A stretch of 64,000 bases of DNA from Aquarana catesbeiana. Taxonomy: Eukaryota; Chordata; Amphibia; Anura; Ranidae. Below the pieces are notes generated by a model that worked only from the letters and a program-made list of their open reading frames with translations, was not told where the DNA came from and ran no database searches. Every line of letters begins with the position of its first letter. Positions within the stretch are counted from its first letter, which is position 1. This document shows positions 11,290 to 21,834 of the stretch, in pieces. Both the position numbers and the translations under genes were made by a program. The DNA is taken from NCBI RefSeq assembly GCF_042186555.1, contig NC_133330.1, positions 164,561,907-164,625,906 on the forward strand, read 5' to 3'.

Positions 11290-12340
11290 CTACTTCAATA
11301 CCAGGCACCTAACCCCCTTCCTGCCCAAGAGAATTTTCAGCTTTCAGTGCTATCGCTGTTTAAATGACAATTGCGCGGTCATGCTACACTGTACCCAAAC
11401 AGAATTTTTATAATTTTGTTCCCATAATAGAGCTTTCTTTTGGTGGTATTTGATCACCTCTGCATTTTTTATTTTTTGCTAAACAAATCAAAAAATACTG
11501 AAAATTTTGAAAAAAAAAAGTTTTTCTTTTGTTTCTGTTATAAAATTTTGTAAACAAGTACGTTTTCTCCTTCACTGACGGGCACTAATAAGGCGGCACT
11601 GACGGGCACTGATAAGGCAGCACTGATGAGGTGGCACTGATGGGCACTGACTGGCATTGACAATGGGCACTGGTAGGCGGCACTGATGGGTGGCACTAAT
11701 ATGCAGCACTGATGGGCATTGATAGGCGGCACTGATGGGCACTAATGGGTGGCACTGGTGGGCACTGATAATTGACACTGATAGGTGGCACTGCTGGGCA
11801 CTGGGCACTGATACATGGCACTGATCGGCACTGATATTCAGCACTGATAGGCATCACTGATGGCACTGGCACTGGCAGGCATTGGGGATGGGCACTGATT
11901 GGTAGATGCCTGGGCACTGATTGGTATTTCCATGGTGGTCTAGGGTGGCATACCTGGTGGTCCAGTGTGGTGGCAATCCCAGGCGGCATCCTGGTGGTCC
12001 TGGGTGGGCATCCGAGGGGGGGCTGTGCTGATAAACAATCAGCACAGACCCCCCTGTCAGGAGAGCAGCTGATCAGCTCTCCTCTACTCGCGTCTGTCAG
12101 ACGCGAGTGAGGAAAAGCTGATCAACAGCTCTTCCTGTTTACATCGTGATCAGCTGTGATTGGACACGGCTGATCACGTGGTAAAGAGCCTCCGTCAGAG
12201 GCTCTTTACCGAGAACGGTGTAGCGGTGTGTTAGTCGGGCGTGTGGCGGCTGTTATCCTGCTGGACGTCATATGACGCCCAGTCAGGATAACTGAACCAC
12301 CGCCCGGCCGTCATTCTGCTATAGGCCGGCCGGGAAGTGT
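11290..12340. mobile_element. TTAA-flanked non-autonomous element with internal minisatellite
   Basis: TTAA stands at 11286-11289 and 12341-12344. The ends read CTACTTCAATACC and, inverted, ACACTTCCCGG, a weak inverted repeat related to the CCACTT ends at 12975 and 43491. It shares the internal block 'gagctttcttttggtggtatt' with those copies. Two clean hairpins lie near the right end, including ggtaaagagcctc/gaggctctttacc at about 12179-12209. A piggyBac or Kolobok origin is inferred from the TTAA target. Confidence 0.6.
11574..11925. repeat. GGCACTGAT minisatellite
   Basis: Irregular copies of about 10-22 bp built on 'ggcactgatgggcactgata' run through this stretch. Minus-strand frames across it encode repeated Ser-Ala-His-Gln-Cys and are artefacts of the repeat. 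Confidence 0.75.
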
Positions 12341-12355
12341 TTAATGTGATCTATA

Positions 12356-12747
12356 AACAGTACAACTCAGTTGAACAACAAACTGACATTTTTAGGTGGA
12401 GGGAAGAAAAATAAAAAAATAAAATAATATGGTTGCTTAAGTGTGCACACCCTTAAACTAATACTTTGTTGAAGCGCCTTTTGATTTTATTACAGCACTC
12501 AGTCTTTTTGGGTATGAATCTATCAGCATGGCACATATGGACTTGGCAATATTTGCCCACTCTTCTTTGCAAAAACACTCCAAATCTGTCAGATTGCGAG
12601 GGCATCTCCTGTGCGTAGTCTCCTCAGATCACCCCACAGATTTTCAATTGGATTTATATTTGGGCTCTGGCTGGGCCATTCCAAAACTTTAATCATCTTC
12701 TGGTGAAGCCATTCCTTTGTTGATTTGGATGTATGCTTTGGGTCATT
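12356..12747 (-). pseudogene. Tc1-type transposon, C-terminal transposase half
   Basis: On the minus strand 12747-12610 encodes NDPKHTSKSTKEWLHQKM and then WPSQSPNINPIENLWGDLR, the second aspartate and the glutamate region of the Tc1 DD34E transposase. Downstream non-coding sequence ends with a terminal-repeat-like 'ggttgcttaagtgtgcacac'. The sequence stops abruptly at 'atgctttgggtcatt' (12733-12747), where Penelope piece A begins. Frameshifts lie near 12620. Confidence 0.8.
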
Positions 12748-12929
12748 ATAGGCACCAATTATAAAAAAATATATGTACATTTTATTAAACACGTAATACA
12801 AAAAATCATTAAAACATTGCACATAAAATGCAGAAAGCTAGCTGGATCTCTCTAATATGGATACATATATAACAAAAGCATAACATTTACAGGAATACAT
12901 CTCTGTAGTGGATTGTGATATCCAAAAAA

Positions 12930-12967
12930 GCTCTACATGTTTCGCAATTGAATGCTTATTCGGGAGC
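12930..12967 (-). ncRNA. Decayed hammerhead ribozyme-like motif (Penelope A)
   Basis: Read on minus: GCTC, a core CCGAATA where CTGATGA is expected, a hairpin ending in TTGC, GAAAC, then ATGTA and GAGC. The flanking GCTC/GAGC would pair as stem I. Two core bases differ from the consensus, so self-cleavage is not expected. Confidence 0.5.
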
Positions 12968-12974
12968 TTGTTAA

Positions 12975-13928
12975 CCACTTAAGCCCCGGACCATTTTGCT
13001 GGCCAAAGACCAGAGCACTTTTTGCGATTCGGCACTGCATTGCTTTAACTGACAATTGCGCGGTCATGCAAAGTGGCTCCCAAACAAAATTGACATCTTT
13101 TTATTCCCACAAATAGAGCTTTCTTTTGGTGGTATTTGATCGCCTCTGCGGTTTTTATTTTTTGCGCTATAAACAAAAAAAGCGTCAATTTTGAAAAAAA
13201 AACGCATTATTTTTTAATTTTGCTATAATAAATATCCTCAAAAAATATATAAAACAAAATTTTTTTCCTCAGTTTAGGCCGATACGTATTCTTCTACATA
13301 TTTTTGGTAAAAAAAATCGCAATAAGCGTTTACTAATTGGTTTGCGTAAAAGTTATAGCGTCTACAAAATAGGGCATAGTTTTATGGCATTTTTATTAAT
13401 ATCTTTTTTTTTTACTAGTAATGGCGGCGATCTGCGATTTTTATGGTGACTGCGACATTATGGCGGACACATCGGACAATTTTGACACATTTTTGGGACC
13501 ATTGGCTTTAATACAGCGATCAATGCTAAAAATTGCATTGATTACTGTAAAAATGTCACTGGCCGTGAAGGGGTTAACCTCTAGGTGGAGCTGTAGAAGT
13601 TAAGTGTGTCCGAGGGAGTATATCTAACTGTGGAGGGGAGGGGCTGTGTGTGACACTACACTGACCACCGCTCCCGATCACAGAGAGCAGAGATCAGAGA
13701 CAGTGTCACTAGGCAGAACGGGGAGATGCTTGTTTACATTAGCATCTCCCCGTTCTTTCTCACCATGAGACGATCGCGTGTATCCCCGCGGACATCGGGT
13801 CCATGGGACCCACGATCGCGGTCACGGAGCTTCCAGCGGGCGCGTTAAAAGGCAACGTACAGGTACGTTGTTCTGCCAGTACGTGCCCTTCTACCACAGT
13901 ATATCTGTGTGAGGCGGTCTGGAAGCGG
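12975..13928. mobile_element. TTAA-flanked MITE, piggyBac-like
   Basis: The 954 bp element lies between TTAA at 12971-12974 and 13929-13932. The ends CCACTTAAGCCCCGG and (inverted) CCGCTTCCAGACCGCC form an imperfect terminal repeat. The Penelope copy at 29797-29806 lacks it, giving the empty site. 13716-13755 is a perfect hairpin with 15 bp arms (gaacggggagatgct). Related copies lie at 43491, 52500 and 57831. Confidence 0.75.
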
Positions 13929-14428
13929 TTAATTATTCTACAGGAGAGAGAGAGAGAGAGATATATTCAGGCAATCAATAACAGAAACAATAATAATCTT
14001 GGTAGAAGGTCTCAAATAATTTTTGCAGGGAGTACCGAGAGGCAATCAAAAGGAGGGCTCCAAACACAGCATGCACTAGGTGACGCAAGACACACATGGG
14101 GACGTGCCTGATAGAAAGCATCTTAGAATGTAGAGAAGGGGGGAGGTAAAAGTGAAAAAGCTAAGGTAAGTATCCAGTGCCAAGTGTACAATAGGCAGAA
14201 GACCCATAAAGCTCACTCCAATGCAGGGGAAGGGGGTAGACAAGTATAGTCAAATAGAAAACCATTCAGCCTACCTTAAATAGAACAACATAAAATGAAT
14301 CAAGATAGATGATAAGTGCTCATGTTATGAGCTTAGGGATGGAACTGTATTAAGCGGTCAGTAGCGCTGCCTGTAGAGTGTATATATAATAATGAAAGAA
14401 GACAAATCTAATTAGGAGTGGTCTGTTT

Positions 14429-16416
14429 GAAAAGATATTGTATATTCACATGGGCAGAAATATCAATCCCATATCTTGGAATTCATTTAACAGCATCTCA
14501 TTCTGACTTATTCTCAACCAATTATCCTCCTGTATTAAGACAGATCACAAATCTAATAAAACAATGGTCGCAACTTCCTTTATCCTGGATAGGGAAGATT
14601 AATGCAATCAAAATGACTATTCTACCCAAATTGCTTTATCTATTCAGAGTCCTCCCTATTCCAATTCCTTCCTATTTTTTGAGAATAGTACAAAAAAGAG
14701 CAACTTCGTTTATATGGGGCTCTTCTAAACCACGTATACCTATACACACACTACATCTTCCCAAAAATAAAGGAGGCCTGGGATACCCTAATTTTACTAA
14801 GTACTACAGAGCAGCACATTTGGCCAGTCTGTCCAAATACCATGCAAAACAGGAAATCCCATTATGGGTATTTATAGAGGCTTCAGAAAATGACCCACTA
14901 TTAATATCAAATTTATTATGGCTTGATCCTAAAGACCACTTTAAAATTCATAATCCCATAACTAAACACTTCTTATCTCTCTGTTATAAACTAAAAACCA
15001 AATATCAGTTACAATCTCCACACAATCCTCTCCTTTCTTTTATCAGAAATCCGGCCTTTTATCCGGCATGGATCTACCCAAATTCTTTTAAAGCTTGGAC
15101 AACATCAGGCATTCAGACACTAAATGACTTCATAGCATCTAAATCATTCCTTTCATTCCCATCGCTTAGAGAAAAATATGATCTACCAAACTCTGAGATA
15201 TTTAGATATCTCCAAATCAAACATTTCTATACACCATTCCTAAAGGGGGATATACCATTATCCCAATTATCCATTTTTGAATCAATCTGTACAAAAGATC
15301 CATTTGCTAAAGGTACAATTTCATCACTTTATAATCAATTATATGGAGTAGCAAATCTTAATAGACCCTCTTACGTTCAGAGGTGGGAGGAGGACCTGGG
15401 ACGAACTTTAGAAGACACGGACTGGTCTAACATATGGCTCACATCTAAGTCATCTTCACCCAACATCTTAGCACTGGAGACAAATTATAAAGTCCTAACT
15501 CGCTGGTACCTTGTACCCGCTAGAGTGGCAAAATATTCACCTAATACCTCAGCTCTTTGTTTTCGAGGATGCCCAGAAATAGGCACATATTTACACATAT
15601 GGTGGACGTGCCCAGTAATCCAAACCTTCTGGAAGGAAGTCTTCGTGATTGCATCTAAAATATTTTAAAAAATAATACAACCAGATCCATATTTAACTTT
15701 ACTTAATCTAAAACCGGAATGGTTAACACTCTCTCAATTCAAACTTATGATCCAACTAATAACGGTTGCAAAACAAACAGTGGCCAAGGCATGGAAATCT
15801 CCTACATTGGTACTAGCAGAAACAATTCACAGAATGAATAATACAATGTCCCATGCTAAGATGGTAGCCATCGATCAAAATCAAATTCCAAAATTTGAAA
15901 AACTTTGGCATCCTTGGATAAAACAACAGTTCCTGTCAAACTTCAATGACTCTGTCCTGTTGTCATGGTAACAGATTAAATGACTTACAGAGACACCCAT
16001 TCTAAGGCTTCAAAGAGAACTAAAAAGAATAATAAACTGACGAGCGGGACAACCTTGTGGACCATACCTCTACCTTTCAACCCTTTTTCTTCTTTTTCTT
16101 TCCTTTTCTCCACCTTACGATTAAAGCTCATTATCAGAATTTATTTGACCTATATACACTCTACTTGTAAACAATGTGTATAGTAGGTATAAATCATTTA
16201 AATACCTACAAAAGTAACTAAGGAAATGATATATATCTTTAATTTAGGTTTACGTAAACCCAATGTTTAATATTTGAAATTTCATTATATTTACCTATAG
16301 AAACCCTACTGTAAAACAATGAGCTTACTTTATAGATCCTTGTAAACTTACTTTATGTATCTTTATAACATTGTATACTCAATAAACTTCTTTTGACAAG
16401 GAAAAGATATTGTATA
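14429..16416 (+). mobile_element. 5'-truncated L1-type LINE with 16 bp target duplication
   Basis: GAAAAGATATTGTATA flanks it exactly at 14429-14444 and 16401-16416. Its 3' end 'aataaacttcttttgacaag' is identical to that of the full L1 at 33763. It inserted into Penelope piece A; the uninterrupted sequence is seen inverted at 29265-29295. Only the last third of ORF2 and the 3' UTR are present. Confidence 0.95.
14445..15971 (+). pseudogene. L1 ORF2 C-terminal fragment
   Basis: It corresponds to residues ~755-1263 of the intact ORF2 encoded at 34193-37984, nearly identical apart from scattered substitutions. It starts within the region after the RT catalytic motif (FTWAEISIPYLGIHLT) and includes the C-terminal cysteine/histidine motif CFRGCPEIGTYLHIWWTC. 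One in-frame TAA at 15666-15668 replaces a lysine codon (AAA in the full copy); the frame then continues to 15971. Endonuclease and RT are missing, so it is dead on arrival. Confidence 0.9.
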
Positions 16417-16672
16417 ATATTAGTAAGTAACATAGTCTCACCTTATAGTCTTAGTAGTTTATATAAAGGGACTTTATATCAAAAAAGGGGGAGAAGGTAT
16501 ATTGCAGCGAAACTGCCAGCAAAAAGAATGCTTAGTAAAGATTTTTAGTCAAGAAGTGCATTAGATTAACAGGTAACAGATCCAAACCATCTAGAAAGGG
16601 AAAAGTATGTATCTAAAGTCAATACACTTAAAACAACCCAGCAGCAGGAGTACAGCAAACAGAGTGTAAAGC

Positions 16673-17590
16673 AGTGGCGCAACTACCACCATAGCGACCC
16701 ACACGGGGGCTATGGGGCCCACAGTTGAGTGGGCCCCGGTGAGGATGAGGAATGTAGACATCTCACCCGCGAGTGCAGGGCGATCTCCCGCTAGGCGGCC
16801 GCCTAGGGGCGCACTGCTGCCTAGCCTAGCTGGGAGGATGCAGGCCGACCCGGATAGATCATCATGTGAGTGTGGCATGTCAGTCTGCGGGGCCTGGCGG
16901 CGGCCACGGCTCCGCCGGCATAGTGCTACCTCTGTGTGTTCTGACTCTGTATTGCTGCTGACCACGCAGACCGCGTGTCTGTGTCTGCCAATTAAATTGG
17001 AGGTGACGCCGCCCGCCAGACCCCGCCAATGCCTATCATGATTACAATTAGGCTGATTCCTGTTTGCCCAGTAAAAGGTGCCGTGACAGCCAATGAAGTG
17101 CTGAGCGCAGGCACAGTGCACCGCCCACCTTATTGTGTCGACATTCCCTCCTCCAGTTCCACCCACAATGGAGCAGAGGAGCCCGCGTAGTTCTTTGGCT
17201 GGCTGTCCCACACGGTCTGCACTGTGGAATGGAGGCTTAGGCTAGAGCTGAGAAGAAGAGAAGAAGGTACAGACAGTCTGATGTGTAACAGTGTCAGTGT
17301 GGCCTGTAATTGGTACAATCTCATGTGTGTAACACAGTGTGTCAGTCAGATAGTGTGTCCTGCAATAATTGCTGCCTGGCTCAAGCTGTAGACAGACAGT
17401 TGTATACACAGTCTGTAGCTGCAGCAATCATATTCAGACTTCACAGTGTATAGTACAATGGCATCATATACGTATTTATTATAGTATGGACAAATACTGG
17501 ATACTGTATTGTGGGAAACATTGGCAAAACCCAAGGCATACTGCAAACAGGTACACATAGATAACATCCACCCTCCAGCGCTCCAAAATT
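16673..17590. other. Unclassified repeat with hAT-like start
   Basis: 'cagtggcgcaactaccacc' at 16674 resembles hAT termini, followed by 'ctatggggcccac' as in the fragments at 2865 and 27276 (inverted). No partner end was identified. The 206-codon minus frame at 16591-17211 crosses the junction with Penelope A and shows no domain; I regard it as chance. 17250-17560 holds TGTGT/ACAGTGT-rich sequence. Confidence 0.4.
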
Positions 17591-18582
17591 AGTTTGCTGT
17601 ATACCCCCTTCCTGCCGAGTGTACGCAGATGTGCGGCCTTGGCTTCCGGGGGTTATACCGGCATGATGCCCGCAGCTGCAGGCATCATCCTGGTACCGTT
17701 TTTTAGAGCCGACGATCGGCTTTCCAGGGATAACAACCGATGAGGCTAAAAGCTGCTCGGCTGTTATACCGGAGGAGTGGGAGGGGATGCCCCCCCTCCC
17801 GCCACTCTCAACGGGCCTCCCGATTCACCGGGAGACCCGATCAACAATCCACCACCTCCAGTGGCTAGCCACAGACTGGAACAAAGCCAGTCTACTGAAT
17901 GTAAACACGGAAGCGTCATCATGACGTCACTTCCCGTTTACTCAGCTGCCAATGGCGCCGGTTTTAAAAAAAATGTACAGTATTCAGAATTGCCGTTTTC
18001 AGCGATCTGAATCTTTTAGACCCCCGATCCCTCCATAAAGAGTACCTGTCACCACCTATTACTGTCACAAGGGATGTTTACATTCCTTGTGACAGCAAAA
18101 AAAAGTGATCATTTTTTTTTTAACACAGTTTATTAATATAAAAATAAATAAGAAAAAAAATGTTAAAGCGCCCCCGTCCCCGCATGCTCGCGCAGCAAAG
18201 AAAACAAATATGGAAGTCACGCCCGCATATGTAAACGGTTTTTCCAATCACACATGTGAGGTATCGCCGAGATTGTCAGAGCGAGAGCAATAATTCTAGC
18301 ACTAGACCTCTTCTGTAGCTCTAACCTGGTAACCGTAAAAAAAAAATTTAAAGTGTCGCCTATGGAGATTTTTAGGTATCGTAGTTTGTCGCCATTCCAC
18401 GAGTGTGTGCAATTATAAAGAGTGACATGTTTGCTATCTATTTACTCGGCGTAACATCATCTTTCACATTATACAAAAAAATTGGTCTAACTTTACTGTT
18501 TTGTTTTTTTTAAATTCATGTGTGTCCCTTTTCCCAAAAAATTGCGTTTTAAACACCGCTGCACAAATACCGTGTGACATAA
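17591..18582. repeat. Old interspersed repeat, copy 2 (left of DIRS-2)
   Basis: 17890-18582 aligns with 1628-2320. The extra left part (17600-17890) contains 'gatgcccgcagctgcaggca', a palindromic GC-rich block. DIRS-2 interrupts it after 'gtgtgacataa' and it resumes at 24125. Confidence 0.7.
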
Positions 18583-18871
18583 CGGAAAATTGTATACTCA
18601 CCTTTCCGTAATTTTCCTTTCCTGTCGCATCTTCATGGCAGCATACACGTTGGGGTTGTGACTCCGCCTCCACAACCTGATAGGACCACATAGCTATAAA
18701 TTAGAGAGTAGACGCCCGCCCCAGTATTCTCTGTAAATATATACACATGTAACCTTAGAGGGTGGGTGATTGTATGCTGCCATGAAGATGCGACAGGAAA
18801 GGAAAATTACGGAAAGGTGAGTATACAATTTTCTGTTTTCCTGTCGCATCATGGCAGCATACACGTTGGGG
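18583..18871 (-). repeat. DIRS-2 3' terminal repeat and internal complementary region
   Basis: 18583-18648 and 18765-18835 form a 65 bp-arm hairpin. 18835-18871 (cctgtcgcatcatggcagca and following) is the internal complementary region. It has 'catcatgg', like the element's 5' end at 24100-24120, whereas the 3' repeat has 'catcttcatgg', three bases longer. Confidence 0.85.
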
Positions 18872-18910
18872 AGTAACTCGCCAAACTGGGTGGGAATGCA
18901 AAATCAAAAT

Positions 18911-19970
18911 TTATTGACAAGAAACAGAAGAATTGGCCTGTATAACGGCCCTCCCAAATTCAACTGCTGCTAAGCGTGCAGCGTCTATTCTATAATGAGA
19001 AATGAAGGTGTTCCTCGAAGACCAAGTGGCCGCTCTACAAATGGTTTCCGCTGAAACTTTACAGTAAGCTGCCCATGAAGTAGCCATTGCCCTGGTGGAA
19101 TGCGCTCTTAGATCTCCCGGAATCTGCAAGGTGCTTAAGGAGTAGGCCTTCTTGATAGCTTTCACGAGCCATGAGGCGATGGTACGGGCAGAAGCTGCCT
19201 GGCCCTTCCTGAACCCATGTGGGATGACTAAAAGGTTCTCGCATTTCCTGAATTGCTTGGTTACCGAAAGGTAATGGAGAATGTTGCCCTTGACATCCAG
19301 GGGATGAGGGACACCCTGATCCGTGATCAAAGCCGGGAGGTCAATCTCCTGGTTAAAGTGGAACGCAGAGGAGACTTTTGTGATAAACCTGTCTGAAGGC
19401 TTTAGGGTTAGTCTGTCTGGGTAAACCATCAGATACGGTTCTTTGATCAGCAAGGCTTGCATTTCTGAGACCCTCTTCACTGATGTGATGGCAATTAGGA
19501 ATGATACCTTTAGAGTCAGGTCCCAGAGGGAGGTATCCTCAAGTGGGAAGAATGGTTCTCCGGATAAAACCTCTAGGACAGTTGATAGGTCCCATGTTGG
19601 AAATGAAGGTTTCCTGGGCGGTCTTAGCTTCAGGCAGGCTTTTTGAAATTGCACCACCAGAGGGTTAAGTGCCCACCTAACCCCTGTCAAGGCAGAGATG
19701 GCAGAGACTTGGACTTTCAGGGTGCTAGACCTAAGGCCTTTGTCTAGACCTGACTGAAGGAACTCAAGCACTTGTACTGCTGATGGGGAAGAAGGGTCCC
19801 AACCTTGTTCCTGAGCAAAGGAAGAGAACTTTTCCCAGATTCTCTCGTAGGTGCTATTCGTGGAGGATTTCCTGGCTTGAAGCAGGGTATCGACTACCTT
19901 CTGAGAACATCCTTAATCTAGGAACCTAGACCTTTCAGTCTCCAGGCCGCTAGGTGCAATCTCTCTGGAT
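18911..19970 (-). pseudogene. DIRS-2 tyrosine recombinase, one nonsense codon
   Basis: The main frame is 19771-18911 (286 codons) and the same phase continues upstream through TAA at 19913-19915. In DIRS-1 the matching codon is CAA (Gln, in LEQGCSQ), so a single C-to-T change explains it. The catalytic residues are all kept: Arg100 (VKRVSEM), His224 and Arg227 (LRAHSTRA) and Tyr260 (SHYRID), numbered from 19771. The 5' part overlaps the end of pol. If translation began after the stop, a core recombinase lacking the first ~60 residues might still be made, but I would not assume activity. Confidence 0.88.
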
Positions 19971-21834
19971 TCGGATGTAGTAGCAGGCCCTGGGTTAGTA
20001 GATCCGTTGTTACCGGGAGTGGAAGTGGATCCGCTGTGCTCAGTTGCAGGAGGGTGGTGAACCAAGGCCTCCGTGGCCAAAAGGGAATCACAGCCAGTAC
20101 TAGAGCTGTTGAGTGTTTGAGCCTCAGAAGGAACTTGGCTATCAGTGGGGTCGGTGGAAAAATGTAGCCTAGGCGAAAGTTCCAGGCGTGCTGGAGACAA
20201 TCCGTACCCTCCGCTGCGGGGAAGGGGTTCCTCGACAGAAACCTCTGACACTTCTTGTTCTCTGGTGTTGCTGCGAGGTCTATGTCTGGATGGCCCCATG
20301 TCTGGCATATGAGGGCAAAGGCCTGTGGGCTTAGACACCACTCGTTGTTGGAAACGAATGTTCTGCTGAGAGAATCCGCCAGTAAGTTCTGAACCCCCGG
20401 AATATAGGTTGCCTTCAGGTCCCACAGGTTCAGTTGAGCCCATTGCATCACTGGACCGACTTCCCGCATCATGGAAATGCTCTTGGTACCCCCCTGCCTG
20501 TTGATGTAGGCTACCGCCACTCGGTTGTCCATTTGAATGAGGACTTGTTTCCCTCTCAGAAGTGAGCTGAATGCCAAGAGGGCTTGGGAGGCTGCCTTCA
20601 TCTCTAGGACGTTCGATACTACATCCTTGGTTTTGAAGAGCCAGCGGCCCTGAGCTGCATAGTGTAGGTAGTGTGCCCCCCATCCTTCCAGACTGGCGTC
20701 TGAAGTTACTACCTCCTGGTGGAGGATGACTATCTGCTTGCTCCTGCTGAGGTTGTCGGGGTGGGTCCACCACCGTAAAGATAGCCTGGCTTCCTCTGGG
20801 ATGCGAATCAATTGGGACATGGACCCTCCATCCCACTGGCGCAGGAAGGAGGCTTGTAGGGGTCTGGTATTCCATTGCGCCCATCTGACCATTGGAATGG
20901 TTGCTGATAGGGAACCTAGGAGGCTGAGGTATGCTCTGGCCGGTAGACATGATGCTGGGATAGCCTCTTTCACTTTCTGAATGAGTAGGGACAACTTCTC
21001 CCTTGGCAATTCCACTGTGTTTGCTCTGGTGTCCAGTTCGGCTCCCAGGAAGACCATCCTTTGGGTAGGCTGGGTGTTGCTTTTCTGCCAGTTGATTATC
21101 CATCCTAAACTCGTTAGGGTGGAAACCAGGATCTCGCGATGTTGGACGAGTGATTCCTGGCTGCTTGAGAGGAGGAGGATGTCGTCCAGGTAATGGTGGA
21201 CCCTTAGACCTTTCTCCCTCAAAAAGGCTATTGCTGGTAGTAACACCTTCGTAAATGTTCTGGGGGCTGTTGAGATGCCAAAGGGAAGGCTTCAAAACTG
21301 GAAGTGCCCTTGACCCACCGAGAATCGCAGGAATTTCTGGAATGCCCCGTGGATTGGAATGTGCAGGTAGGCATCCTGGAGATCTATGGAGAGCATCCAG
21401 TCTCCCAGATTTATGGCCTGTAGGATAGACTGCAAGCTCTCCATCCTGAATGACTCCACTCTGATGGACTTGTTGAGGTTCTTTAGGTCTAGAACCGGAC
21501 GAAAGTCCCCTGACTTCTTCTTGACGAGAAATAATGGAGAGTAGAATCCCCTGCCTCGTTGTGCTAGTGGAACCTCTACTATTGCTCGTTTTTGGAGAAG
21601 ATCTTGGATGTAGTTCAGTAATGACAACCTTTTTTCCCGAGATGGGGGAATACGGGTTGGATAGAACTGATCCCCTGGGGGCCGGTTTTTGAAGGACCAC
21701 CTGTGGCCGAAGGTGACAGTGGCCAGGGTCCAGGTATCGCTTATGGTTTCCGCCCAGACCAGCTTGAAACTGGAGAGTCTTGCTCCCACTACCGCTGGTC
21801 GGATGGGCGCACCTTCAAAAGGGCTTCTGGTCAC
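19918..21834 (-). pseudogene. DIRS-2 pol: RT, RNase H, methyltransferase-like, one nonsense codon
   Basis: Two frames of the same phase (21834-21292 and 21246-19918) are separated only by TGA at 21289-21291, in HFQF*SLPFG. A CGA arginine codon would give TGA by one C-to-T change. RT landmarks are GFYSPLFLVKKKSGDFRPVLD, SIDLQDAYLHIPI and the catalytic box HHYLDDILLL. RNase H follows with TSDASLEGWG, LEMKAASQAL and QMDNRVAVAYI. The methyltransferase-like end has IDLAATPEN and AVIPFWPRRPWF. It overlaps the gag end (21815) by 20 bases and the recombinase at its 3' end. Apart from the nonsense codon the protein appears complete (~639 residues). Confidence 0.9.

Larger units (their letters stand above)
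12748..16672 (-). mobile_element. Penelope-like terminal region A (interrupted by a MITE and an L1)
   Basis: The segments 12748-12970, 13933-14428 and 16401-16672 together are the reverse complement of 29017-30035 in Penelope copy B, without the two insertions. The orientation is minus, with the Penelope 3' end against Tc1 at 12748. No coding sequence remains. A hammerhead-like motif lies at 12930-12967. The family call rests on its joining to a GIY-YIG endonuclease frame in copy B. Confidence 0.7.

Noticed and set aside
11538..12045. Overlapping Ser-Ala-His-Gln-Cys frames, considered as a repeat protein
   Set aside because: All are readings of the GGCACTGAT minisatellite in several phases at once.
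16591..17211. 206-codon minus-strand frame
   Set aside because: It crosses the junction of Penelope A and another repeat, so it cannot be an ancestral gene; composition looks non-coding.
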